The position numbers and the translations under genes were made by a program. A stretch of DNA of 45,478 bases from Oscillospiraceae bacterium (GTDB lineage Bacteria; Bacillota; Clostridia; Oscillospirales; Ruminococcaceae), in assembly GCA_028720105.1 (NCBI GenBank), contig JAQYLI010000029.1, forward strand, positions 1 through 45,478, given 5' to 3'. This document shows, in pieces, positions 1 to 7,994 of the stretch; position 1 is the stretch's first letter; each line of letters begins with the position of its first letter. Below the pieces are notes generated by a model. That model saw only the letters and a program-made list of their open reading frames with translations, was not told where the DNA came from and searched no databases.

Positions 1-659
1 GTGTCGTTCTCGCTGACGGGGCGGTATTTTCCGTAGCCTGCGGCGGAGAATTTATCGGGGTCGCAGCAGTCGAGGCTCAGCATATAGTTGATGACCGAGC
101 TTGCACGTCCCGATGACAGTTCCCACTCGTTTGCCGAGGAGCTTGCGCTCTTGGCTGTGTGACCGTTCACCTTAATGGCGAAAACGTGCTTGTCAACGGC
201 TCTGATGCCGTCACAGATTATTTCAAGTATGTATTTTCCCTCGTCAAGAAGCGTGTAAGAGTCTCCTGCGAAGAAAACATTGTCTCTGAATTTCATATAA
301 ACGCCTGTATCAGCCATTTCCACCGATACCTGGTCCTGAAGCCCCGCGCTTTCAACGGCTTCGTTAAGGTACATATAGAACTCGTCGAAGTCTATCTCCT
401 GGGAATTCTGTTCCTGTTCCTCGTCCACGTAAATAGCCGAGGGGTCGTTATCGGGATTGGGCTCGTCCACCACAACGTTTATTATCTCGCCCTTTCCCGC
501 GGAAAAAGCCTGAGCGATATACTGCCATTTAGTCTCGTCCATAGAGGACATTGAGTAAAGCAGCACGAAGAAGCACAGCAGCAGGGTAACAAGGTCGCCG
601 TAGGTATCCATCCAGTTGGCGCCGCCTCCGCCGCCTCCGCCGCTTTTTCTATGTGCCAT
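1..659 (-). CDS. motB: Flagellar stator protein MotB (C-terminus cut by window edge)
   Basis: MotB forms the ion-conducting stator with MotA and anchors it to peptidoglycan. The N-terminus has a short basic, Gly-rich tail followed by one membrane helix containing the motif WMDTYGDLVTLLLCFFVLL; the Asp in YGD is the family's proton/ion-binding residue. After a periplasm-facing linker, an OmpA-like peptidoglycan-binding domain begins and reaches the window edge (about 219 residues visible, e.g. NGHTAKS, SSGRASSV). The ATG at 659 is preceded by GGAGGTG. It lies downstream of motA but is separated by 191 bp, unlike the usual tight motAB coupling. Confidence 0.95.
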   Translation of the reverse strand, partial: MAHRKSGGGGGGGANWMDTYGDLVTLLLCFFVLLYSMSSMDETKWQYIAQAFSAGKGEIINVVVDEPNPDNDPSAIYVDEEQEQNSQEIDFDEFYMYLNEAVESAGLQDQVSVEMADTGVYMKFRDNVFFAGDSYTLLDEGKYILEIICDGIRAVDKHVFAIKVNGHTAKSASSSANEWELSSGRASSVINYMLSLDCCDPDKFSAAGYGKYRPVSEND

Positions 660-665
660 TTTTAC

Positions 666-731
666 ACCTCCGAGAGGTAAGGATACGTCCGCTTTGGTCG
701 CGCAGATATCCTTATCTGATATATTATAACA
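666..731 (-). promoter_or_regulatory. Possible motB promoter and structured leader
   Basis: Reading the minus strand, an extended -10 (TGTTATAAT, 723-731) lies 64 bp before motB; no clear -35 is seen. The leader would hold a hairpin with GGATA/TATCC arms (681-711). A short hairpin ACCTC-TCG-GAGGT (666-678) includes the motB Shine-Dalgarno. Together these suggest motB has its own promoter and controlled translation. This is inference from pattern only. Confidence 0.35.
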
Positions 732-850
732 TATTTCTTTAAAAAACTCTACTGCAATTCACAATATATTTACAAAATGATATTAAAAGTTTTCGGTTAA
801 TCTTTGGTTATTTTGTATATTATGCACAATTGAGCAGCAGCAGATGCAAA

Positions 851-1645
851 TTATTTCGCTTCTGCCCCTGCCTTGCCCTTGGGCTTGGTGTTCATCGGGA
901 GCATCATTCTGAGCTTTTCCTCAACGTATCTGGGGTTTGCGCCCGAGATGATGGCAAGGGTGCCCTCCTCGACTATCTGTAAGCAAAGAACTTCGCTGTT
1001 ATGGAGATACTGGAGCTGATTTCCGATAGGAGTAAAGAGAACGTGGGCAAGTAAGCTTCCGTAGAAGGTGGTAACAAGAGCCGTAGCCATAGAGCTTCCG
1101 AGACTTGCAGCGGAGTTGGGGTCGGTGGGGTCCATTCGCTTGAGCATACCGATAAGACCGCAGAGGGTGCCGACCATACCGAATGCGGGAGCAACGCCTG
1201 CCGCACGGTTGAAAATAGCGATATTCTGGTCGTGTCTGTCGCAGAGGAAGTTGATGGAGTCATCGAGCATTGACTTTACCTTGTCCGAGTCGTTTGCGTC
1301 GACAATGAGCATAAGGGCGGACTTCATAAAGGTGTCGGTGCAGGCGTTTGCCTGTTCTTCAAGGGCGAGGATACCCTTCTGACGGGCGGTTTTGCAGTAG
1401 TCCACCATCTGTTCTATGTAGCTTTCGGGGTCATACTTGGGACTCATTATGGCAAGTTTTAAGAGCTTGCCCATATTTTTCAAGGTACTCATAGGATAGT
1501 TTGCGATGACCGCTCCTATGGTGCCTCCCACAACTATTGCAATGGAGGGAATATCTACGAACCACGCCAATTCACCGCCTGAGACCATTCCGTAAAAAGT
1601 CATTCCGACAGCGATCACAAATCCTATGATCCACGCTATATTCAT
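851..1645 (-). CDS. motA: Flagellar stator protein MotA
   Basis: MotA is the partner of MotB in the torque-generating stator of the inner membrane. The 264-residue length matches the family. Two N-terminal helices (MNIAWIIGFVIAVG and IPSIAIVVGGTIGAVIANYP) and two later helices (APAFGMVGTLCGLIGML and MATALVTTFYGSLLAHVLFTPIG) flank a cytoplasmic loop that contacts FliG. The ATG at 1645 has an AAAGGAA site upstream. It follows flbD in the flagellar operon and is the penultimate flagellar gene seen here. Confidence 0.96.
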   Translation of the reverse strand: MNIAWIIGFVIAVGMTFYGMVSGGELAWFVDIPSIAIVVGGTIGAVIANYPMSTLKNMGKLLKLAIMSPKYDPESYIEQMVDYCKTARQKGILALEEQANACTDTFMKSALMLIVDANDSDKVKSMLDDSINFLCDRHDQNIAIFNRAAGVAPAFGMVGTLCGLIGMLKRMDPTDPNSAASLGSSMATALVTTFYGSLLAHVLFTPIGNQLQYLHNSEVLCLQIVEEGTLAIISGANPRYVEEKLRMMLPMNTKPKGKAGAEAK

Positions 1646-1736
1646 AACAGCAGCAATTCCTTTCGATGAAAAAATCTATATACTATATAATAAATCCTTT
1701 GACGGATATCAGCTTGTCGAAAAAGCTTAAATCTTG

Positions 1737-1851
1737 AGCCAAATAAAAGAAACTAATTACAGAATTTGGCTTCAATACGTACGTTACCGAGCCACAAAAC
1801 AAGAAAATTATTTCTGTTTCTTAAGCGAGGTGGCTTCAGCGACACGCTGAA
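1737..1851. repeat. Two inverted repeats in the flbD-motA spacer
   Basis: The 212-bp gap between flbD and motA holds two perfect inverted repeats: AGCCAAAT/ATTTGGCT (1737-1744 and 1764-1771) and TTCAGCG-ACA-CGCTGAA (1835-1851). Neither is followed by a T-run on the minus strand, so they are not standard terminators. They may be RNA processing or stability elements between flbD and motA. Confidence 0.35.
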
Positions 1852-1857
1852 ATCCTT

Positions 1858-2043
1858 TTAACGGATATTTCTTTCCTTTTCAAACTCCAAAGTCTTTTGG
1901 AGTATCTCGTCCACAGTTTCCTTTACGAAATACCTGTGTCCGTTCTGCATAGTTACGACAGTATCGGGAGTTTCCTCTGCCGTTTCGATGAAGCTTTCGT
2001 TGATAAGCAGGGCAGAGCCGTTCACACGGGTAAGCATTATCAT
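1858..2043 (-). CDS. flbD: FlbD/SwrD family flagellar protein
   Basis: A 61-residue protein with the FlbD pattern: MIMLTRVNGSALLIN at the start, then PDTVVTMQNGHRYFVKE, and a charged helical tail. FlbD-family proteins (SwrD in Bacillus subtilis) sit between flgE and motA/fliL in Firmicutes flagellar operons; SwrD is reported to increase flagellar motor power. The first ATG at 2043 is supported by AAGGGG eight bases upstream. Its position directly after flgE fits the family. Confidence 0.9.
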   Translation of the reverse strand: MIMLTRVNGSALLINESFIETAEETPDTVVTMQNGHRYFVKETVDEILQKTLEFEKERNIR

Positions 2044-2068
2044 GATCTTTTCCCCTTATTTTTTATTT

Positions 2069-2112
2069 TGCAGGCATTGCCCACAGCCTAAAGCTGTGAG
2101 CAGCGCCCTGCA
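2069..2112 (-). other. Long stem-loop between flgE and flbD
   Basis: A 44-nt nearly self-complementary segment lies in the flgE-flbD gap. Outer arms are TGCAGG/CCTGCA and inner arms TTGC(C)CACAGC/GCTGTG(A)GCA around a CTAAA loop. On the minus transcript it is followed by an A-rich stretch, not a U-run, so it is not an intrinsic terminator. It could protect or separate the upstream flagellar mRNA. Confidence 0.5.
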
Positions 2113-2128
2113 AATAGTATCTTTTAAA

Positions 2129-3586
2129 TTATCTCTTGAGATTTACAAGCTCCTCAAGCATTGAGTCGGAAGTGGTGATAATTCTTGCGTTAGCCTGATA
2201 GCCTCTCTGAGTTACGATCATATCTGAGAACTCGTTTGCAAGGTTAACGTTTGACATTTCAAGCTTTGAGGACTGAATTTCGCCTGCGCCGGAGTCGCCG
2301 GGGCGCTTGATATTAGCCTCGCCCGAAGCTGCGCTCTGTGCGAAAGCGGTGTCGCCGATCTCGGTAAGACCCTCAACGTTGTCGAAGGTGGCAAGCTCTA
2401 TACGAGCCAGGGAACGCATCTCACTTGCGTACTGAGCGGTGAGAACGCCGTCAGCGCCGATGGTGAAGCCGTCAAGGTCGGAATACTTGAGAGCGCCGTC
2501 GGTCATATCCGCATAAATGGTGTTTCCTCTTGCGTCCTGAGCCTCAAAGTTCTTGTTGACCTGGTTATAGGTATATACCTCTGTGCTGTCAGCAAAGGTT
2601 CTTGTGCCGCCCTCATCGGTAACAGTCTGACGGGTGTAGGTATAGGTTTTGCTTACCTTTCCGTTATCGTCCTTGGTGGTCGTACACTTATATGTATAGT
2701 AGTTGCCATCATTATCAAGATAAAGGGGTTTGTTTGCTTCGGAAGATGCATCAGGGTCGAAAATAACGCCCTGAGAGTTTACAAACTTGCCGTTAACACT
2801 GTAGAGAATATAATCGGAAGCCACCTCAACACCGGGGTCGGGAGTAGGAGTCTCAACATCATTGTCCGTAAACTTTTCAATTCCTCCGATATCCTTGTCG
2901 TATGCTATCTGACGGGTAGTATCGGAAGGGTCTGTGCCGGTGAAAATGACCTGAACTCTGGGAGGTGTTGCAGTATCATCGGCAGTTTTGTACTTAGCGG
3001 CAACATCGTCAAATTCGATCTTGCACTCAGGCTTGAAGGCGTCCCATACAAGGTCATTTACATTGATGGTGTCAAGGGCATTGGGGGTGTCGGCAGGCTC
3101 CTTGTCTATCATTTCGGTGGTGGAATATGTGCCGCCGTCAATTCTCAGGGTGTTCATCGTACCCAAAACAAACTCGTTGTTTGCGTTAACGAGGTTGCCC
3201 ACGGAGTCAATGCCGAAGTTGCCCATTCTGGTGTATGTAACGCTGTTTATCTGACCATTTCTGTCGAGAGAGCCACACATAAAGAGACCGTCTCCCGCAA
3301 TGGCGAGGTCAAGAGTTCTTCCCGTATTCTGGAAGCTGGACATTGACATATCCTTGTCAATGGAAGCCACCTGAACGCCGTAGCCCACCTGAGAGGGGTT
3401 GTTGCCTGCATATGTGGCACGTCCGCCTGTCTCTGTGCGCTGGTACTGGTAGTAGATATCGGAGAAAGATGTTCTTGAAGCCTTGAAGCCGTAGGTATTG
3501 ACGTTTGCGATGTTGTTACCGATAACGTCCATTCTTGTCTGGTGGGATTTAAGTCCCGAAACGCCTGAATAAAGTGATCTAACCAT
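2129..3586 (-). CDS. flgE: Flagellar hook protein FlgE
   Basis: FlgE polymerises into the hook linking rod and filament. The N-terminus MVRSLYSGVSGLKSHQTRMD followed by VIGNNIANVNTYGFK is the flagellar basal-body rod motif; the C-terminus has SNVNLANEFSDMIVTQRGYQ and ends in the heptad helix expected for axial proteins. At 485 residues it is in the normal range for Firmicutes hook proteins, with a variable Thr/Asp-rich surface domain between about residues 150 and 370. An AGGAG site precedes the ATG. Confidence 0.96.
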   Translation of the reverse strand: MVRSLYSGVSGLKSHQTRMDVIGNNIANVNTYGFKASRTSFSDIYYQYQRTETGGRATYAGNNPSQVGYGVQVASIDKDMSMSSFQNTGRTLDLAIAGDGLFMCGSLDRNGQINSVTYTRMGNFGIDSVGNLVNANNEFVLGTMNTLRIDGGTYSTTEMIDKEPADTPNALDTINVNDLVWDAFKPECKIEFDDVAAKYKTADDTATPPRVQVIFTGTDPSDTTRQIAYDKDIGGIEKFTDNDVETPTPDPGVEVASDYILYSVNGKFVNSQGVIFDPDASSEANKPLYLDNDGNYYTYKCTTTKDDNGKVSKTYTYTRQTVTDEGGTRTFADSTEVYTYNQVNKNFEAQDARGNTIYADMTDGALKYSDLDGFTIGADGVLTAQYASEMRSLARIELATFDNVEGLTEIGDTAFAQSAASGEANIKRPGDSGAGEIQSSKLEMSNVNLANEFSDMIVTQRGYQANARIITTSDSMLEELVNLKR

Positions 3587-3696
3587 TTCAAAAAACTCCT
3601 ATCGTTTTTATTCGTCAGAGGAATTTTCTCCGTCAATCGGTCGGGAGAACAGCTTTCCGAAAAGGTCCAAGCTTTTTTATCCTCTGTACGTTTGGT

Positions 3697-4155
3697 TTAC
3701 ATAATTACAGTTGAGTCGATGTTTGTAAAGACGTTGCCCTGCATATCGTCAGCGTCAACGGCAGTTATTACCTTGTTGCTGCGGACGCTTACCACAAAAG
3801 CGGTTCTGTCCACGATAACGAGAGCGTCGTCCGAGCCTTTGCTTTCAGCCAGCTCAACGCCTTTTGAGAGTCTACGGAGCTTTTCCCCGCTTAAAACGTC
3901 GATGTTGCGCTGATTTATCCTTTCAACAGCGTGGCGTGAGAAATTAACGCCCGACATTATCTCAAGCTGCTCAGCGGTGGTGGGAGTGGCTGTATATGCA
4001 TTGCCTGCGCCGCTCTGAGCCGCCATAAGGCTTTTAAGCTCTGCCGCAAAGGGACTGTCCGCAGTCTGCGTCTCGGCAGCCTTGTTAGATGTATCCTGTC
4101 TCGTCTGTTCGGCAGCCGCAGCGCCTCTCAGCTGCAGATATTCGTTGATAAGCAT
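3697..4155 (-). CDS. Flagellar operon protein (TIGR02530-like)
   Basis: 152 residues. The C-terminal half has the family pattern: SGVNFSRHAVERINQRNIDV, then an amphipathic helix, and VIVDRTAFVVSVRSNKVITAVD ending in a TNIDSTVI(M) tail. This family is found only between flgD and flgE in Firmicutes and related flagellar operons; its exact role is unknown, presumably hook assembly. The N-terminal half is Ala/Gln-rich and low complexity. AAAGGA lies upstream of the ATG at 4155. Confidence 0.85.
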   Translation of the reverse strand: MLINEYLQLRGAAAAEQTRQDTSNKAAETQTADSPFAAELKSLMAAQSGAGNAYTATPTTAEQLEIMSGVNFSRHAVERINQRNIDVLSGEKLRRLSKGVELAESKGSDDALVIVDRTAFVVSVRSNKVITAVDADDMQGNVFTNIDSTVIM

Positions 4156-4233
4156 AATTTCAGTCCTTTCTGAGAGCCGTGTTTACGGAATATTTCCGTT
4201 ATAACAGCCCGTTATGAAAATTACTGAGCAGGT

Positions 4234-5877
4234 TTATCTGTTCCAGTACTGGGTTGTTGCGTGCCAAACGGCATACTTCTCGAACTCTTCCATTGCCCTC
4301 TTTTCAGCTTCGGTATACTCCTTTGCGTAATGGCGTATAGCAGTCTCAAAGGGATCAAGCTTGCCCTGGAGAGAGCCATCTGTAATAGTGTAGTCGCATA
4401 TTTCGTCAAGGGTATATCGTCCCGATGTGTAAAGGTATGAAACGGCGGTGGGTCCGATTATCTCAACTCTCTGTCTGCCGTCTGCAAATGTGACTACCTC
4501 GCCGAGACGTCCCTTGCCGCACCAGCCGAGGTCCGTTACAGCTCTGCCGCTGGGGGAATAGCAAAGAATGGAAGAGGTGTCGATCTTTGAGTTGATCTCG
4601 GTGTTGCCGATAAATCTGATGTCTGTCATTTTAGTTCCCACAGAATCTGCGAAAGCTGCTTCAACGGGATACTGATCTGCGTATTTTCTTGTGCTTGAGG
4701 GCATATCGGCAAATGCAGTTTCAGATGTGTACTGACCGAGACTTGTGGACTCCGCCTTGCTGTCGGAAACGCTTACAACTCCCGATGTCTCTCCTCTGTC
4801 ATAGGAGGAACTGCTGCTCTGAGCCGTATAAGCCGCCGCATTGCTGTCGGAAAATGTGTATTCTGTCTGAGAGGGTGCGCTCTGAGTGGAATATGTACCT
4901 GCCGCGCCGGAATAAGGAGCGGGAATTCGGTCGCTTGAAAGACCCGATGATGCCGCAGCCGTATCTACTCTGGCAGTCATATATCTGCTCATATCTCCGA
5001 GACGTGAATTGACCTTTGCAGATCTGAGCTCTGCGTCAATGGGGGAGTCATCTTCGTCGGCAGTGTCGTCGAGCATTTTCATAAGAGCGTTGTATGAAGC
5101 CTCAGAAGCGTAAAGTGTGCCTGAAACCTCGCCGTTGTTTACTGCGCCTGCGGGATTTTCACCTGCTTCGGCAGTCTGTGTATTATCCGAAGTCATATCG
5201 TCGGAAACGCTTTCGGCAGTCTCAGTCTGAGTTTCACTGTTTTCTCCGCTTTCGGTGTTCTCATCGTCCGTATCGGGCTTGATAACATTGGTGATAGCGC
5301 TCATCTCATAGGAATACTTGTTGTCGATGGTAACATAGCCGTTGCCGCCCTTGATAACAATTCCTGTGACCTTGCCTGTAACGGTGCTGTCGCCGTCTTT
5401 AAGCTCAACAGTCTGACCTACAAAGCTTCTGAGCTGGGTGTATACCGTGCCGTCAACCACGTCGGTAATGCCGTCCGTAGCATAAAGCGAGCCGTTAACA
5501 AGTACCTTGCAGCCGTCACTTGTGACCGTAACGGATTCAACTATACCCGTATCGGGAGCGCCCGAACCGTTCTGAACGGTAACAGCCTTTCCGATAAGTG
5601 AAGAAGCATAGGTAACTGCATTCTGCTTTGTGAGCTGGGAAATAGCCTCCATCATAGAGTAAGAAGCCATTTGCTGGATAAATTCCGAGTCGCTCATAGC
5701 GTTGTTGAAGTCCTGATTTGACATCTGAGAGGTAAGAAGCTTCAGATATCCCTCGAAATCAAGGTAGCTTGAGCTGTCGCTGTCTGTAACGTTGGTGTCG
5801 ATTTCATTGGTGGAATACTTCGAGTAAACCTTTCCCGATAAATTGTCCGCGGAAAAGTCGTTTACGCTGATACCCAT
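4234..5877 (-). CDS. flgD: Hook-cap scaffold FlgD with a long C-terminal extension
   Basis: FlgD caps the growing hook. Residues about 35-85 carry the FlgD N-terminal motif (YLDFEGYLKLLTSQMSNQDF and MASYSMMEAISQL); residues about 90-190 fit the tudor/FNIII-like portion. The protein is 547 residues, against about 140-250 for most FlgDs. The rest is an acidic Ser/Thr/Ala-rich linker (about 200-400) and a separate 130-residue C-terminal domain (from RFIGNTEINSKI to the end) that I do not recognise. GGGAGG precedes the ATG, which overlaps the fliK stop by 16 bp. Confidence 0.9.
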   Translation of the reverse strand: MGISVNDFSADNLSGKVYSKYSTNEIDTNVTDSDSSSYLDFEGYLKLLTSQMSNQDFNNAMSDSEFIQQMASYSMMEAISQLTKQNAVTYASSLIGKAVTVQNGSGAPDTGIVESVTVTSDGCKVLVNGSLYATDGITDVVDGTVYTQLRSFVGQTVELKDGDSTVTGKVTGIVIKGGNGYVTIDNKYSYEMSAITNVIKPDTDDENTESGENSETQTETAESVSDDMTSDNTQTAEAGENPAGAVNNGEVSGTLYASEASYNALMKMLDDTADEDDSPIDAELRSAKVNSRLGDMSRYMTARVDTAAASSGLSSDRIPAPYSGAAGTYSTQSAPSQTEYTFSDSNAAAYTAQSSSSSYDRGETSGVVSVSDSKAESTSLGQYTSETAFADMPSSTRKYADQYPVEAAFADSVGTKMTDIRFIGNTEINSKIDTSSILCYSPSGRAVTDLGWCGKGRLGEVVTFADGRQRVEIIGPTAVSYLYTSGRYTLDEICDYTITDGSLQGKLDPFETAIRHYAKEYTEAEKRAMEEFEKYAVWHATTQYWNR

Positions 5878-7418
5878 AGTTTCGCCTCCCTGTTAAAGTT
5901 AATGTCCGAAGCGCTTTCGTCAGCAGCTTCCGAAGCAGCGTCCGAAGGAGCTTGTCCGCCAAAGGAAAAATGCCTTTCCGAACCGCTTTGACCGTTCTGA
6001 GCGCTTCCGTAGAGATCGTCGCTGCCGAAGAGATTTCCGTCTGTAAGACTGCCGTCCGACCGATTTGTAACAATTCGGCTTGTTACCGACAGTTCTTTAA
6101 GAGCGATACCTCTTGAAGCAAGCGCTTCAGCAAGCTCAGATGACTTGTTTCCGATAAGCTCCGCAGCCTCGGCTTTATCAGCGGTGAATGTGATCTCAAA
6201 GCCCTTGTCCGAGCGTCTGATCTTTATTTCCACGCCGCCTAAGCTTTCGGGATTAAGCTTCATAGAAATTTCTCTTTCGGAGAAACTTTCACGGAAAATG
6301 TCCCTGTAAAGGTCTATCTGCCGCATTATCTGAGACCCGATATCCTCCTCACGGGGAATGTCTTCGCCAAGGGGAATATCCGTTACCGCACCCTTATTTT
6401 CGGCCTGTGCGGGAATTATTTCCGCACCTGTGTCAGCGGGCAGTTTCTCGTGCCTGTTCACTCTTGCCATAAAGCCCTGCATACCCTGCCTGCCATAGCC
6501 GATGTGATCGGTTTCGGGAGCGGGTTCCTCAACAGCTTCGGGAGCTGTTTCTTTTACGGAAGCGTTCAGCTCGTCAGCCAGCTTTCTGCAAAAGCTTACT
6601 ATTTCCTCGGACTCTGCCTCGGACAGCTTTTCGTAAGCGGTCTTAATGTCCGAAACGAGTACATCGCCGGTATTCTGAGCCTTTGGTTCGTCCGTAATTT
6701 CAGACTGAACGGGAATTTCGGGAGCAGCCTTATGTTCGGTATATGCTGTATCCACAGCTTCAGCCCTTTCCTGAATTTCCGTGCCCATATCATCATAGGA
6801 TACCGTCTGCAGGGGACGAAGCAGGTTCATTCCCTGAACGAGCAATGCTTCATCTGAAAGCTGAGCTTTTTCGGAGTCCTTCTTTTCGGTTTTTTTCAAC
6901 GAATTTACCATAATACGGCAAATTATCCTTACGATATCCTCGTGAGACTCCTCTGTCAAAATGTTTTCGTCCTCGGAAAGATCAGCCGCCGCATAAAGCA
7001 GCTCTGCAAAAGCCTTTTTCTCCTCGGGTGAAACATTTTTCCAAAGTGATAAAGTCTCCTCGGGCAGTTCGTCACCGTCATACTCGGGAAGGATACGTGA
7101 AAGCGTCTCTATAAACGCCGTTGCACCCATTTCCGAGAAAACTTCCGTCAGCTTTGCATCCGTGTTTCCTTTAAGAACCTTGGAAAGTATATCCTTGAGC
7201 TTCATTTCGGGGGAGATTTCCGTTTCTGCCATCTCGGGAACAGCCTGTATCTGAGATTTCGCAGAATTTGCCATCAGAAGCCCTAAAACAGCGTCAAAGG
7301 AGCTGCTCTGAGAACCGTCATCCGCCGAAACGGGGGTCATATCGCCGTCCGAGCCGCCGAAGATATTCATCGCCGCCATAAGCTCCGCGGGCATTGCCAT
7401 CGCAGTAATTTCGCCCAT
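5862..7418 (-). CDS. fliK: Flagellar hook-length control protein FliK
   Basis: FliK measures hook length and switches export specificity. The long N-terminal two-thirds is acidic and low in conservation, as usual. The C-terminal Flg_hook domain is clear (about residues 370-470), with ISMKLNPESLGGVEIKIRR and a following ELAEALASRGIALKELSV helix. I chose the ATG at 7418 because AAAGGAGG sits 12 bases upstream; an in-frame TTG at 7439 lies at the edge of that site and is unlikely. The product is 518 residues. Confidence 0.92.
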   Translation of the reverse strand: MGEITAMAMPAELMAAMNIFGGSDGDMTPVSADDGSQSSSFDAVLGLLMANSAKSQIQAVPEMAETEISPEMKLKDILSKVLKGNTDAKLTEVFSEMGATAFIETLSRILPEYDGDELPEETLSLWKNVSPEEKKAFAELLYAAADLSEDENILTEESHEDIVRIICRIMVNSLKKTEKKDSEKAQLSDEALLVQGMNLLRPLQTVSYDDMGTEIQERAEAVDTAYTEHKAAPEIPVQSEITDEPKAQNTGDVLVSDIKTAYEKLSEAESEEIVSFCRKLADELNASVKETAPEAVEEPAPETDHIGYGRQGMQGFMARVNRHEKLPADTGAEIIPAQAENKGAVTDIPLGEDIPREEDIGSQIMRQIDLYRDIFRESFSEREISMKLNPESLGGVEIKIRRSDKGFEITFTADKAEAAELIGNKSSELAEALASRGIALKELSVTSRIVTNRSDGSLTDGNLFGSDDLYGSAQNGQSGSERHFSFGGQAPSDAASEAADESASDINFNREAKLWVSA

Positions 7419-7508
7419 TTTTATCAAACCTCCTTTCAAAGTAAAATGTATATGTCAAACGCCTGCCGCCGTGCAGAAGAAAACGGCGATATGCATTGTG
7501 ACCGTGAT

Positions 7509-7970
7509 TTAAACGGCGTTTTCCGCCATAGCCGCCCTTACCGACGCACCGTTCACATATTCCTCGATGAACTGCTCGTCAGCCTTAGCAGCCTTGAAAT
7601 TGTAGTCCTCAAGCTGTTTTTCCTCAAGCTTTTCAAGGCTCTTGACCTCTTTGGAAGCCTCTGTCACCACACCCAGCTGCTTTTCCACAGCCGCCTCCAG
7701 AGAAGCGATAGAAGCCTTTGCGTCCTCTATCTGAAGTCTGAGAGTGTTGTGGTGCTCCTTGAAGATGAACATCTCCATAGCGGAAATGCCTTTCTGCGCC
7801 CTGTAGTTGAAGTCGTCCTGCGCCTCCCGCATTTCCTGCTCCAGAGTGGCTTTCAGCTCCATTGCTTCGATTTTCTGAGCGTTTAAGGAAGCAAGACTGT
7901 TTTTCTCCTTTTCAAGGATCTGATCCTTGAAATCAAGGAGCTTGTCCAGAGTAAACTGAAATTTCTTCAA
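7509..7970 (-). CDS. fliJ: Flagellar export chaperone FliJ
   Basis: 153 residues, almost entirely coiled-coil helix, beginning MKKFQFTLDKLLDFKDQILE, the classic FliJ start. FliJ is the stalk-like component that links the FliI ATPase to the export gate and escorts chaperones. It directly follows fliI with a 24-bp gap. The start is TTG at 7970, supported by GAGGAGG nine bases upstream. Confidence 0.93.
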   Translation of the reverse strand: MKKFQFTLDKLLDFKDQILEKEKNSLASLNAQKIEAMELKATLEQEMREAQDDFNYRAQKGISAMEMFIFKEHHNTLRLQIEDAKASIASLEAAVEKQLGVVTEASKEVKSLEKLEEKQLEDYNFKAAKADEQFIEEYVNGASVRAAMAENAV

Positions 7971-7994
7971 AGGAAATTACCTCCTCAAAAAGGC

